DNA from: Pomphorhynchus laevis
Lineage: Eukaryota; Acanthocephala; Palaeacanthocephala; Echinorhynchida; Pomphorhynchidae
Direction of reading: 5' to 3'
DNA: 64,000 nucleotides
Assembly (NCBI GenBank): GCA_012934845.2
Contig: WNNJ02001887.1
Span: forward strand, 1 to 64,000
The position numbers and the translations under genes were made by a program. The number at the start of each line of letters is the position of its first letter. Position 1 is the stretch's first letter. The notes beneath the pieces are model-generated. The model was not told the origin of the DNA, did no database searches, and saw only the letters and a list, made by a program, of their open reading frames with translations. Shown here in pieces: positions 1 to 11,349 of the stretch.

Positions 1-569
1 ATTTATTATATATAAATATATATTATATATATTTATAATTTATATATATTATATGAATACAATATATATAATGTTTATGGAAATGAAAACTTCATTTGAA
101 AATGATTATGGATCAATAGTAAATAATATACTGCGGGTTAGAATAAGATATACTAGATACACTACATCAAAGAAAATACATCATTAGTATGTATTTGACC
201 CCGCTGTTATTCTGAGGAGAATAATGGCCACGTCATACAAATATGCTATTGAATTGCTCAATATCGCATTTATCATAGAAAAAACGGATTTGTTCTTGCG
301 CCACCAAGAACAAATCGTCTTGGTCGTCCTTTTTGTGCTTACCTTCATTACCACTGATGAAATTCAACGGCGAGTTGAATTTACGATCGGAGCAACATAA
401 GCTGTAAATGTTGACCCTATAAAACTCATAACAACCAAAAAGGATGACCATGTACTACTCCCAAACAATTAATAAACTCACTAAATTAGACGCATTTCAA
501 ATTCTAAGAATTGAAGACGTAATATTTTCCTCACTACCTTGTTTAACTCATCCATCTGCAGTCGTTTAT
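1..569. other. AT-rich stretch, no supported gene
   Basis: The first 200 bases are almost pure A/T. A 72-codon open frame on the minus strand (233-451) has a charged stretch around the residues GKHKKDDQDD, but I see no domain, splice context or homologue for it and do not call it a gene. The CR1-A fragment begins at about 570. Confidence 0.4.
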
Positions 570-1572
570 TTCCTTCACACCAAAAATCCTCCATTGTTCG
601 TCCCCTCCATAAGAAATAATCGCTTGACCCGTCACTTCCTTCTAGCTATCGCCTTATTTCACTCCTCCTTACTCTTTCCAAGCTCTTAGAGCGCCTTAGT
701 TAATACAGATCAATGTTTATCTCTCTTCATCCAATCTGTACCATCCTTTCCAATCCACCTTGCAGTTCTAATCACTCTGCAGAAATCGCCTGCATGAAAG
801 TTTAAACGACATACTCATTTATCGTAACAAGGCTCTATATAGTGTTCTAATCTCCCTCGACCTCTTCTCCGCCTTCGACATAATCGACCACTTCATCTTC
901 CTGTATAGCCTTCGTTATGATTACGGCTTTTCTTCCTCCTCCGTAACATGGTTTGCATTATATCTATTCGACCGTTCTTTACGAGTCTGTTCAAATTCAT
1001 CATCCTCTCCTCCCATCCCTATTTTCTGCGGGGTCTCACAAGGTTCAGTCTTCGGACCCCTGCTTTTCTCTTTTCTACTTGGCAAAATCTCTCCGTTTAT
1101 CAAACCTTACTCTGTTAACGTCATGTAATACGCCGATGACATCTTCATCTATGTTCATGCACCCGCCTGTCCATACACTATATCGCAATTTCTTCCTCTA
1201 ACGGTCTTTATTCTATCTACAAACGTCTCTACCATGTTCGTCTCGTTCTAAACCCAGACAAGTACAAAATAATGTGGATCCTCCCCCATCAACCTAACAT
1301 ATCTCCTCCACCTGTATCTTTTGCCTCATCTATAATCCCCATAGTCCACAATCTCACTTTCTTATGATTCCATTTCGATGATCACCTTTCCCTTAAGCCA
1401 TTCGTCCGTGACAAAGTCCTCTCGTCTAACTTAATTCTCCGTTACATCTGCAACCTTATCGACTTCCGTTCCTGTATGCCTCTTTTTTTATCGCTTCGTT
1501 TCCCTAAAATCAATTAATGCCTCAGGCTTTTAACCAATTCTCCAAAATCCATCATCCCACCCCTACAACTTT
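570..1572 (+). pseudogene. CR1-A LINE fragment, reverse transcriptase domain
   Basis: This stretch aligns by eye, with many point differences and few gaps, to 23360-24371 of the long CR1-A copy, and so covers the reverse transcriptase core only. Readable pieces are motif A (SLDLFSAFDIIDH), motif B (GVSQGSVFGPLLF) and motif C (YADDIF). Several stops and frameshifts break it, including a stop just before YADD. The catalytic YADD is kept here, while the longer copy at 20.8-24.8 kb has YADH. Both ends are cut: the 5' end begins inside ORF2, and the 3' end stops abruptly where the opposite-strand CR1-B element starts. It is a dead fragment of a CR1/L2-like element. Confidence 0.85.
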
Positions 1573-1579
1573 GAGAAGA

Positions 1580-3460
1580 CAACAGGATTCAAGATATCCG
1601 TGGAAGTGCAAGTGTGATCTCCATTCATGCTAGGCACAGTCGCTTAAAGTGCTTAATCGAAGAAGCAGCGACGACTTCGTCAGGCAACACATTTCACAAG
1701 TTGAGCGCGTGATGTGACAGTCGAAAGTTGGCAGGTAATTGAGAATGGTGCCTCTTATACAGCGCTCTCGAGTGACCGCGTAATACAATACTTATCAATT
1801 CAAGCATTTTAGAGGGGAAGCCATCAAGTTTGTTTACAATCGCACAAAGGCAGGACAAGCCTAGTTAGACAAATCTGTCACCAATCGACATTATCCTTAG
1901 CGCACGCAGCCACATGCGGTAGGACGTTCTAGCCCTAAAGCATATTCTTGAACCTCTTTCAGTACCGACTCATAGTATAGCAATTCTCGCTTAGTGGTAA
2001 GAAAGCATGTAGGAATGCAGTACTCAATATGAGGATGGGCTAGTGAAGAAAATAAGATACTAAGCATTGGATTTGACAGTCTGAGAAATGTATTTTTGAT
2101 GTAGTACAATGCCCTAGTTGCTTTTATCCTTACGTGCTCACTATTCAATCGTGTCTTAAGATAGCGATGAATTATTACGCCTAAGTCTTTATGGTGTTCA
2201 ACTTCATTTAATAACGCACTATCAATGCGATACTGGAACGATGAAGTAGTCTTCCCCATTCTCATCAAAACACATTTATCAATGTTTAACATAAGTCAAG
2301 TGGCTTCACACCATTTAGTAAGGCAGTCCAGATCGTCCTGTAGTAACTGACAATCAGTAGGAGTACGAAAAACAGTCCAGATTTTTAAATCATCAGCATA
2401 TGCTAAAACAGGGTTTTTTAAACGCAAAAGCAGGTCATTAAGAAATACGAAAAAAGAGAAGTGGGCATATAACATATCTTTGAAGTACACCGGAAATCAC
2501 CCTAGAGCTCTTTAAAAGAACACCACCAACTCTTACTTGGAATGACCGCAAAGATAAGAAATTCTTAATCCACTGAATGGTCTGGAAATAGAAACCATAT
2601 CGAGCAAGCAATGAAACGATACCGTCATTATGACACGATCAAAGGCCTTAGAAAAGTCGAAAAATACAGCATTAATAACATAGCCAGAACTCAAGGCGTC
2701 CGTCCATCTGTTATGAGCCGTTATTAAATTCGTTAAGCAAGAACAGCCCGACATAAATCCGTGTTGTGAGTCCGAGAGAATACTGTTTTTCTTAAGATGA
2801 AGTCGAATCTGCTTCGAGAGTAGTTTTTCGAGAATTTTGGTAAAAACTCGAGTAAAGCTAATCGGGCAGTCTGACGAGCTAACAGGTGGATGCTTATTGG
2901 ATATCGGAACTACAATGGCGCGCTTCCAAATATCAGGAATCCAAGAATGCTTGAGGCTGTATCAAAAAATAGAAGTTTGATGCTGACAGAAATAACAAGC
3001 TAAGCGTCAACGATAAAAGGTGCAATGTTATCAGGGCCCGGAGATTTAAATGGGCACAACGCCGACAATTCACTGTAAATATCATCTACTTCAATTTCTA
3101 TCGCGCAGTCGCGGATAGGAACAAAAACCTCCTGCCAGACGAACAGATTAAATTCTACTTTAGAGTTACATGGAACTGCAAAGATCTTTGCTAGATGATC
3201 AGCAATCTGGGGTTCCCCTGTCAGAATTTCATTTTCAAATGATTGTCTTTTTTAAATTTTAGGCAGTTACAAAGATTCCAAGAAGCAGTGTACTCAATAC
3301 GAAGAGACGGATCTGTTCTCCACCTACGCCATAATCTGCTTCGAACTTTCAGGACTGACATGACCTGATAGTTGAACAAAGAAGGGCGCGATACATCTGA
3401 TTTAGGTCGCTGCAATTGAGCGAAAACAATGGACGTTTGCAATAAGCGGCCCGACAAGTG
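1580..3460 (-). pseudogene. CR1-B LINE, reverse transcriptase half (decayed)
   Basis: Minus-strand remains of a second CR1-like family. Reading from 3460 downward: the EN-RT linker (3221-3457); RT motif A as FFDFSKAFDRV (2533-2754); motif C as YADDLKIW (about 2400); the region with CVLMRMG and DLGVIIH (1897-2292); and a C-terminal domain with LSHHALN and an LPDEVV-type end near 1640-1800. Frameshifts separate the pieces. The endonuclease and ORF1 are missing, so the copy is 5' truncated. The related copy at 29.3-33.9 kb (plus strand) keeps those parts. Its 3' end lies against the broken end of the CR1-A fragment at about 1572-1580, so it probably landed in that older element. Confidence 0.82.
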
Positions 3461-5080
3461 TTGATAACTTTCAAGTTATAAAACATAAATGTTTTGGAAG
3501 AAAGTTCCAAAACATATAAATGTTTTAAACGAATCTATTATCTACATTTACAGAAATCATTATAGTGATATTATCACCTACGATTTTTATACCCTAATGC
3601 CTATTATGACGTCAATACCACTCGATCTCATTTTTATATTTTTCGTTTTGTTTCATATGACTACTACTATCGGGAATTCGGAATAAAGATATTTTCATTT
3701 ATCATATTCATTCTTATTTAAGTCTATAGAATCTGGGTTCGTGTACGGTAAATAATTGAAAGTTCACATAATATTTATTGACCTAATCAAAGATGTGATT
3801 AGATCCATTAATAAATTACCTAATCCGAATGATCTAATCCATTATTCATTAGATCTTGTTTGTTCAATTTACTTCTCTTTTATCTTTTTTTATAGAAAAA
3901 AGAGAAATGAGAAAAACACTTTTATCTTTTATGTCACAAAAAATATCGATTCCTAAAGTTTATATTTCAATGTCGTTTATTATGTTAACTTTTTAAATTT
4001 CAATCTTTCGCACTATTCTTAATAAAATAAATTAATATTTTTTAATAAACGTCTTAAATATTAAATAAAAAATATTAAACTGTTAATATTATAATTGTTA
4101 AATTATAACCTATATCTTCTAGCCAGTTTTCCTTATGAGTTGTACTGTCAAAATCCATAAATATTTCAATGGAATTTACAAAAATATCTTGAACCCCTTT
4201 AGTCAAGTCATCAAATTCGCACTCTCCAACTAAATATTTTGCAAATTCTTTGGAGTAACTAAGCAGTGCCATGTTCTGGGATATTCCAGTATCACCAATA
4301 TCCATCGTATTTGCTTTTTTAAATATGAATATGTAAAAGTGCCACAATAATTTAAAATAAACCTGGATCAAGAACATGTTTTGATTTGATTAGATTTAAT
4401 TGCCTAGCGAATTCGCGAATATAATTGATGGTCTTTCTAAATTGAAAATAACAGCTAGAAAGAAAATCCATATTCGCGTAACCTCTACGAGTGATATCAG
4501 AGAAAATTAAATCCAATTTAATATTTTAAATAAAATTTAATTTAATATTAATTTTAAACATATTTTCATCACTATCAAAATACAAGTTTGATTTCTTATT
4601 CGGTTTAAGCATTTTGACGGGAACAGCTTGAACTTGTGGGAATGGAATAAATTTTTATATTTTTATATGAATTTGTAATTATACACGAATTTTCTAAATT
4701 TAAGTAGTTATAGGAATTGGGATATTTATAAATCAACTATTTTAATTTACAAGTTACGATTTACAAACTTCTACTGTTAAGTAGCTGAATTCTACTGATT
4801 CTATTTAAGTAGCTGAATTCTACAGATTCTATTGTTAATAATGAGTTACTAATATGTTACCAGATATGGGATCTTATTCGAAATATTTAATTAATCGAAT
4901 AATTGATTACTCTGTTAAGAAACTTTCGGGTTACTTAAACTTAAATACACTTACATTCGTATTCGCGTTACTTTTACAATGTAAAAAGTGATACGATAAA
5001 AAATGTTATTTAATTTTAAATTTAATTTTAAATAAAATTTAATAATAAATACTAAAGCCATAATCTTCTTCCATTTCAAA
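3461..5080. other. AT-rich spacer with one weak ORF
   Basis: Low-complexity A/T sequence. Apart from the weak minus-strand ORF at 4075-4305, listed separately, I see no coding signal. Short direct repeats of the type GTAGCTGAATTCTAC occur near 4780-4830. Confidence 0.4.
4075..4305 (-). CDS. hypothetical exon-like ORF
   Basis: An open minus-strand frame begins with a methionine at 4305 (MDIGDTG...) and reads about 60 residues with a normal amino-acid mix (KEFAKYLV, GVQDIF, DFDSTTHKENW), unlike the surrounding A/T noise. A possible splice donor (ATAG|GTTATA) follows the last plausible codons near 4105. I do not recognise the protein. It could be a first exon of a host gene running off to lower coordinates, or a remnant of a mobile element. 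No partner exon was found. Confidence 0.25.
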   Translation of the reverse strand: MDIGDTGISQNMALLSYSKEFAKYLVGECEFDDLTKGVQDIFVNSIEIFMDFDSTTHKENWLEDIGYNLTIIILTV

Positions 5081-5296
5081 TATATAATTATTACAGGAAC
5101 AAAAAAGCAGAAATTATCCTTTATTTGATAAAACAATTCTATATTTCGATAGCTCCTGCTATCATCATCAGGATTACAATTTGTGAAACATTTTATTGTA
5201 ATCCTGATGATGATAGCAGTTGCTATCGAAATATAGAATTTTTTTTATCAAATAAAGGATAATTTCTGCTTCTTTGTTCCTGTAATAACTATATAA
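5081..5296. repeat. foldback element, near-perfect hairpin
   Basis: Arms 5081-5180 and 5195-5296 are almost exact reverse complements around a 14-nt loop. Each arm contains the internal mini-palindrome GATAGCAGTTGCTATC (or a close variant), flanked by CTGATGAT on one side and GAAATATAG on the other. Related cores recur at 10.1, 20.1, 36.8, 48.3, 52.0 and 52.4 kb. No ORF lies inside. It is a non-autonomous foldback element, possibly derived from the inverted ends of a Penelope-like element. Confidence 0.8.
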
Positions 5297-5939
5297 ATAA
5301 AATTTAATTTAATTTTAAGTAAATATCGTAATCTTGAGATCAAGATGTTTAATTCAAATTTCCATGAGTTAGGAATATTAGTAGGAACTGCTCTGTTATC
5401 AAGTTTTTGTGGTTCTTATTCACCTTCCCAGCACAACAGCAAAGTCAAATACTATTAAGCATGCTTATAATGAGCTACTGATATCTTATACAATATGGGT
5501 CCTTATCCAAAGTATTCATCAATCGCCTTGTTTTATATAAAAATTATGGGTTAGTAAGCAAAACTAATTATTAAATTAGCAAAGACGTAAATGCTTTCTA
5601 AAATTTAAAAATCTAAGTATTAATTTGGTGAAACAACCTGAGCAGGACATATATTTTAGTCTCAAAGTTAGATTTCTTAGTAAAAACGTTATTTCATTGA
5701 CCAACCTTCTCACAGTTGTAACAAAAATGAAATAAAAAACTTAAACCAATTGCAGTTCATAAATGTGTGCTGATTCTATGAGCTAAAAAATTGACTTATT
5801 TTTTTATATAAATATTAAAATGTTATATTATTATAAATTTTATTTTTACTATTATCGCTTATTAAATAAAAATCAATTCAGCTAACTGAGCCTACGTATG
5901 TAAGATAATTATAAAATAAAAAAACTTAATACCTCCTTT
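5297..5939. other. AT-rich spacer
   Basis: A/T-rich sequence with the degraded terminal-motif copy near 5400 and a short stretch (about 5860-5900) ending in CAATTCAGCTAACTGAGCC, which recurs near 10300. I see no coding sequence. Confidence 0.35.
5380..5430 (-). repeat. partial copy of the dispersed 60-nt terminal motif
   Basis: Plus-strand text GTAGGAACTGCTCTGTTATC followed by a GT-rich remnant matches the motif seen in better form at 6230, 11780, 39640 and 50745. It is degraded, and the CTGATGA box is not intact here. Confidence 0.45.
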
Positions 5940-6180
5940 ATCATCAATATTTGTTTTATTAAGAATAAATACTTAAAGTAAATGTATGTAAATCTTTACG
6001 ATATAAATAAAAAGTAGTTTTAGTTGATGTTAATTTAATGTTATATCTATATATACCCTCTTTATTATTAATATTAGTTTTATTAAGAATGCGGCTACCT
6101 GAATAAATTTGTTCATTCATCAATATGTCGAAGCATATATTTGATATATTTACATATATTTATAGTAACATAGAATAATA
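5940..6180 (-). pseudogene. Penelope-like RT fragment (copy A)
   Basis: Minus-strand sequence matching the segment just downstream of the RT catalytic motif in copy C (compare 7001-7200): the same words for ILNKTN, NKEGIY and YRKD can be read with small changes. It lacks motifs A, B and C and is the third, most broken unit in a row of Penelope-like pieces on one strand. Confidence 0.6.
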
Positions 6181-6229
6181 GTAACCTAGTATCAGAATAA
6201 TAGATAATATACCATCAAAATTAAGATTA

Positions 6230-6290
6230 GAATTCATCAGAAGGAACTGTTAGGTTGTAAGGTTTCGGCACTTATTCCTCAACCCATATA
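6230..6290 (-). repeat. dispersed terminal motif (GCCGAAAC ... CTGATGA)
   Basis: On the minus strand this reads TGGGTTGAGGAATAAG, GCCGAAAC, CAGTTCC and CTGATGA in order. The same order recurs at 11775-11820, 39635-39690 and 50736-50800. It lies just 3' of a Penelope-like RT copy on the same strand, the expected place for a Penelope-type terminal repeat. Confidence 0.6.
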
Positions 6291-6429
6291 TTATAAGGCA
6301 AAATTTTGTATTACTCGGAGTTTTATGATCATAATCAGAAAAATATCATCAGTTTAGAACTGATTATTGTTTATATTCTGATATATATGATATGTATTAC
6401 GTATGCCATCTTTACGATATAAATTAAAA

Positions 6430-6856
6430 GTAGTTTTAATTGATGTTAATTTAATCTTCATATCTCGAAATATACCTTCTTTATTATTAATATTAGTTTT
6501 ATTAAAATATTTAGGGATTCTATTAATTCAATTATATCCATATATTTATATTTACTTAATGGTTTAATTTTTGTTAGATAGGCGTTATAATTATTATAAC
6601 ATATATATGTATATCTTTTTCCGAATATAAGATTAATTAATTTTACTAACGCTTCTTTAATATCTACTAAATCTAGATTTGTATAAAGAGTACTAAAATC
6701 GTATGTATTTATATTTTGAAAATTAATTCCTTTTGTCTGCTCTAAAAATTCATGTGTAGAATTAATAATGAAATAGTGTTTTATCCCAGTATTAATTTCG
6801 ATTATCCTACAATATTTTTTGAAGTGTGCTTGAATTACTTTAATTATTTTATTCAT
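6430..6856 (-). pseudogene. Penelope-like RT copy B, internally deleted
   Basis: The N-terminal part is nearly identical to copy C: INTGIKHYF, TYDFSTLYTN (RT motif A) and GKRYTYICYN. After NILI the sequence jumps straight to the piece that in copy C follows the catalytic motif, so motif B (GVPMGG) and motif C (YIDD) are deleted. It directly follows copy C on the same strand. Penelope-like elements often form such tandem partial copies. It cannot encode an active RT. Confidence 0.75.
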
Positions 6857-7690
6857 ATAAACCGAAAGTGGTATTTATGTAAATTTAATATGAACCACGA
6901 TATTGTTGCAATTCTTAAAATTTCATTATTTAATGTATTATATTTTATATTATATGGTATGCATGAATGCTCATGCAAAAATATGTTTCTTGTAAATTTA
7001 AATATGTTATCTTTACGATATAAATTAATAGTAGTTTTAGTTAATGTTAATTTAATGTTCATATCTAGATATATACCTTCTTTATCATTAATATTGGTTT
7101 TGTTAAGAATAAGGCTTTCTGGATAAATTTGCTCACTAATTGAATAAAAATTATTAGAATTAAATACACATATATCATCAATGTATCGAAACATATATTT
7201 CATATATTTTATATAGTTTAGATTTATTTTTTAAACAGTTATGAACAAATTCATATTCTATAAAGCTTAAAAACAAGTCAGCTATAATTGGGCTACTATT
7301 ACCACCCATTGGAACACCTTTTATTTGTCTAAATATAGATGTCCCTACTTTTAAATAATTTTGATTTATTAAAATATTTAAGGATTCTATTAATTCAATT
7401 TTATCCATATATTTATATTTACTTGATGGTTTAATTTTTGTTAGATAGGCGTTATAGTTATTATAACATATATATGTATATCTTTTTCCGAATATAAGAT
7501 TAATTAATTTTACTAACGCTTCTTTAATATCTACTAAATCTAGATTTGTATAAAGCGTACTAAAATCGTATGTATTTATATTTTGAAAATTTATTCCTTT
7601 TGTCTGTTCTAAAAATTCTTTTGTAGAATTAATACTGAAATAGTGTTTTATACCAGTATTAATTTCGATTACGTTAGAGTATTTTTATAT
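6857..7690 (-). pseudogene. Penelope-like reverse transcriptase (copy C)
   Basis: The most complete unit. Reading from 7690 downward: INTGIKHYF; motif A YDFSTLYTN; a linker; motif B GVPMGGNSSPIIADLFL (7178-7408); then a frameshift; motif C YIDD (FRYIDDICVFN) and the trailing ILNKTN / GIYLDM segment (6853-7203). The GVPMG-SP box and the YDFSTLYT motif A are typical of Penelope-like and related eukaryotic RTs and not of LINEs. I see no GIY-YIG endonuclease. Only the RT core is covered, and the frameshift between motifs B and C makes it a pseudogene. Confidence 0.8.
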
Positions 7691-8825
7691 TTCAAATAAT
7701 ATTAGTTTTAAAAAGTAAAAAATTCCTAACTTATGTTAGGAATTGCATGAAAACAATTCCTAACATCATCGTTTTTGTTTGCTTAATGTCATAACTCTAG
7801 TGGATCATGCAGACAGGCCGCTTAAGTTCACTGAAATAAACAAAAAACTGACGTGTCTGAAGTCCATACAACGTAGTCGACGTTAGAACTATGACAAATT
7901 CAGATATCATTGATAGCTTAGCTGCAGGGTCTGGTTGATCAGTATAAAGGTGCGAAGCATGTATTTAGAGGTAGTGAGTTTAGCTGGCAACGAATTTAAG
8001 GGATTACATTTCCAAATGAGAGTCATAGAAATGAGACAGAATGCAAGCCAAAGTTCGTCCGATGACGAAGAATGTGTAGCAGGAACTGATTGTTTGATCG
8101 AAGTGACATGAAAGACGAATATTCAGCACCGTGCAATTTTAGGCAAAAATACGGAGAGAGATTATTAAATAAACGAGAAGCGACAACGGAAGAGTAATAT
8201 AAAACTCGATTACGTACATTGATCCAATTAAGGTTGATAAGTTTATTGGAGATGGGATCAAAAATATATAATATTCTGTATTCATTTTATACAGTATTCC
8301 ATTAAATAAAAATATTTGAAAATTGTAAGCTTTATTCAGCTTATGCAATGTATTAGCTCTCAGAACCTTGAAAGTGAACAAATTTTGTTCTCTCAATTAT
8401 ATTACAAAAACTGTTTTAAATATTAATTGTTTTTGTACCTTAGGTTGGTGACAGAATAGCCAATTCTGTCACCAATTAGGTAACCATTGCTTTTATACGT
8501 TAGATAACTAGGATAAAATACAGAAAAATATGTTATAAAATAAATATATATTTATCTGATTAAGTTAATTATATTAACTTAACAATTTTAGTATATACAT
8601 ATATATATATATATATAAATTGGTAATGCGAAAAATCGCTTGTAACTGTGGTCCAGGAGCCTAAACAGGCTACTATTGATTTTAAATCCATATGAGTTGC
8701 TACAAAACTGGACTTCGATCATCAGCTCCATCAGTCTAATGTATCACTCCGAGACGCCCCAAACCACCCAGCAGTCATCGTCAGTCGGATGAAGTGGTTA
8801 GGGTGCGTTTCGACTGCTTTTGTGA

Positions 8826-8829
<4 letters not shown>
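7691..8829. other. unresolved region with a 13-bp palindrome
   Basis: About 7780-8240 is richer in G/C than its surroundings and may be an old LINE remnant, but I found no diagnostic motif in any frame. A perfect 13-bp inverted repeat (TTGGTGACAGAAT, loop of 5, and its complement) sits at 8445-8475. Around 8790-8815 the string GAAGTGGTTAGGGTGCG resembles a tRNA D-arm/A-box, but no B-box follows, so it is at most a SINE scrap. Confidence 0.35.

Positions 8830-8892
<63 letters not shown>
8830..8892. repeat. (AT)n microsatellite
   Basis: An uninterrupted run of about 30 AT dinucleotides. It creates a false Ile-Tyr repeat ORF on the minus strand. Confidence 0.97.
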
Positions 8893-8895
<3 letters not shown>

Positions 8896-10019
8896 GTGTA
8901 TACTCACTAATTTCAATAACACACTAAGTGTATAAACACAAATGCATTCAAATTTTCTTTAAAATAATACTATTGAAAAATCAATAAAATTAAATTTGAA
9001 ATTATTCCTTTAATAATATGATGTGTTGCTTTAAAAATTTATTTTAATACTTCACGGCTTATGAAAATAAGAGCGTGATCACACGAAGCATCTAACAAGT
9101 ATGCGTCCTATCTGCTATTTATATTATCCTATCTGCCATTTATATTAGAGGTAATATAAATATATAGAAACATAATATAATATACAATATTATATAATAT
9201 ATTAATACAAATATACTATATTGTACACTTAAAATGATATTGAAGAGAACGTCGATGCCTAAAGTAATCTAAGAAAATACACGTGTAATCGAATTGCTAT
9301 AAATTTATCATAATAAATTCGATATTTTATTGAATAATAAAATTTTTATATAATTAACGTAAATAACCAATGCTAAATAAATAATTGATTGCGTATCACA
9401 CCATGCAGTTGAATTTTGATTTTTATTTATTTAATTTTCAGTTATTTATCTGTAATGGTTAATTATAGACAGCATCACACTATCATCAAGTTATTGAATT
9501 TGTCCTAAATATTCAGCAATGGAAACACCTTTTATTTGCGGTTTCGTATCCAAAGCATATATAAGACAAGAGCTATAAAACGCCATTTTAACGGAAAATA
9601 TTTAAGTCTAACGTATAAATTTTACAACATATCAGACACGAAATATACTGAGTTTCTTATTTGTAAAATTGGGTGCTACCTTTTACTATTTTCCCAAGCT
9701 TTAGAGCTTTTATTATTACTCCGTTTTTGTTAACAAAGTAATAATAAAGGAAGCATTTATGATAACTTTGAATAAGTTAACTACATGATTCTATTTTAAT
9801 GGTGGATTAGAAGCTTTGATTCAAAATATATATAATTTGATAGTAACAGTTTTATCAATATAATTAACGTTTCCAAATCCTAAATGTACTGGTCCGGTAA
9901 TAATAACAAAAGTGGCTTGGTGGCTTACTAACATTTCTCATAGTAAAATTAGCGAATTTTGTAATTATTGTAAATTTATAAGAAATAAGGGATTTATAAA
10001 TAGTTTTATTACATAGAAT
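8893..10019. other. AT-rich spacer, nothing supported
   Basis: A/T-rich with no usable coding frame. A string of about 20 nt near 9520 (AAACACCTTTTATTTG) resembles part of the Penelope-like RT motif B region at 7310, but the match is too short to call. Confidence 0.35.
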
Positions 10020-10215
10020 CATAATATTTCGATAGCTTCTTCTATAATTTCCAAGAAATCAAAACCTTTTATTAATTTAAAAATTTTACAATTTATATTT
10101 ATAAATATATATTATTACTATATTTTTATTATTTATATATTTATTAATTAATAATATAATTTAATAATTTATCCATAAAAAGTTTTTGATTTCCTAAAGA
10201 TGATAGCAGAAGCTA
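10020..10215. repeat. foldback element, degraded
   Basis: The left arm ends in ATATTTCGATAGCTTCTTC and the right arm contains GATGATAGCAGAAGCTAT, with A/T-rich sequence between. The arms carry the same terminal word (ATATTTCGATAGC) and the same mini-palindrome as the element at 5081-5296. It is less perfect, so probably older. Confidence 0.6.
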
Positions 10216-10436
10216 TTAAATATTGAATGTGAGTATTTGAAATTAAACTATTTTTCCACTTAATTTCTTCCTTCAATATTTTACTAAACTATAACAACGA
10301 AGAATTCAGCTCAGCTAACTGAGCCTAAGTATTTTATACTATATATAAATTAAAAATAGAGATATAATTATAAGTAATAAATAATTATATTAGAATTTAT
10401 ACAATTTAAATTTATATTATATTAAAATTTACAATT

Positions 10437-10500
10437 AAAATTTAAAATAAAAATCAATTTTTATGAATTGACTAATAAATAATAGACGATCTAAATAGAT
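10437..10500 (-). repeat. dispersed repeat fragment (CAATTTTTATGAATTGAC block)
   Basis: The block TAAAATAAAAATCAATTTTTATGAATTGACTAATAAATAATA is shared, with few changes, with 11697-11752 and 50660-50715. In those copies it sits next to the GAAAC ... CTGATGA motif. Here only this half remains. Confidence 0.55.
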
Positions 10501-10521
10501 ATAAGTTGAAAGTTTTTTTAA

Positions 10522-11349
10522 TGTGGCAAATGCACACAGACTGTGTGCTTACAAGCCCACAAAAGCGAAACAGATAAAAAAAAGTTAATCGTTTAGTAGC
10601 ATCGATTTTAGCTGCTTTTTGAAAAATCGGAGTGAGGATGATGATCGCAGATGATTAGGTAAGGAATTCCAAAGGAGAGGAGCAGCGATATGTAGGGATC
10701 GACGGCCGAAGTTGGTTGAGTGAATAGGTACGTGTAGCAGAAGAGAATCACAGGAACGTAGGTGAGTAGAAAGATAGCGAGATTCACTTAGAGTTGGCAG
10801 ATAAAGATAAGAAGGAGAATTACAATGGAGAAGGCGATAAGTCAGGCAAACGAGTAGGGATGGGATCGGCAGGAGAGGACTTACAAGTTAACGAAATAAG
10901 AAGGCAAGATGGGATCGAGAGTCATTAGCGGAAGCCAGTTTGCTTCGCCAAAAACTATGTGCCTTAGAACGCAGAAGTTGCCTATGCGAACGACGAAGAG
11001 CAAAGAATTGGTTACGATAAAAGGATGAATCAAGTTCTGAAGATAGTCTGAGATAACGATGATAAGTTCTGAAAGAACGACGCAGGAGGCGTTTTGAAGT
11101 CACACACTCAGAAACAAACCATGTTGCAAGATTTTGCCGTGATTGAACAAAAGTTTTAAGAGGAAGAATTTCATCGAGGTTAGAGCAAAATACATTGTCA
11201 AAGAGGGTACATGAGTAATTAGGGGATTGGTAGATAGAAGAAGGATACATTAACGGAGAGCGGTTAATATGAGAGCGAAGAAGGGAAAAGTCGAGGAATT
11301 TCCAAGAACGACACGAGATAATTTTCGCAGGAACATTGATTTTTAACAA
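10522..11349 (-). pseudogene. CR1-A LINE with the RT core deleted
   Basis: The minus strand reads first the EN-RT linker of CR1-A (10888-11349: FRTYHRYLRLSSE, LRRSHRQLLRSKAHSFW), matching the linker of the long copy at 22771-23000. It then goes straight to the C-terminal end (10600-10880: LWNSLP and FKKQLKSMLL) and the family 3' tail. The whole RT palm is missing, so this is an internal deletion derivative. The 3' tail contains a perfect hairpin (10532-10548) and the GCATTTGCCAC end. The linker frame is open for 153 codons. Confidence 0.8.
10532..10548 (-). repeat. CR1-A 3' hairpin with compensatory changes
   Basis: The minus strand reads GCACACAGTCTGTGTGC, a 7-bp stem with a 3-nt loop, just before ATTTGCCAC. 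The equivalent stem in the long copy is GCGTGC/GCACGC. Stem bases differ on both sides yet pairing is kept. Confidence 0.8.

Noticed and set aside
5940-7690. Group II intron or organellar RT
   Set aside because: The A/T content would suit, but the motifs (YDFSTLYT, GVPMGGNSSP, YIDD) are of the Penelope-like eukaryotic type and no intron domain is seen.
8790-8815. SINE with tRNA-like A box
   Set aside because: No B box and no second copy recognised in the window.
8731-8922. Minus-strand ORF with a long Ile-Tyr repeat
   Set aside because: It is produced entirely by the (AT)n microsatellite.
9519-9560. Penelope-like motif B scrap
   Set aside because: Only about 18 of 20 bases match in A/T-rich sequence; too short to support.
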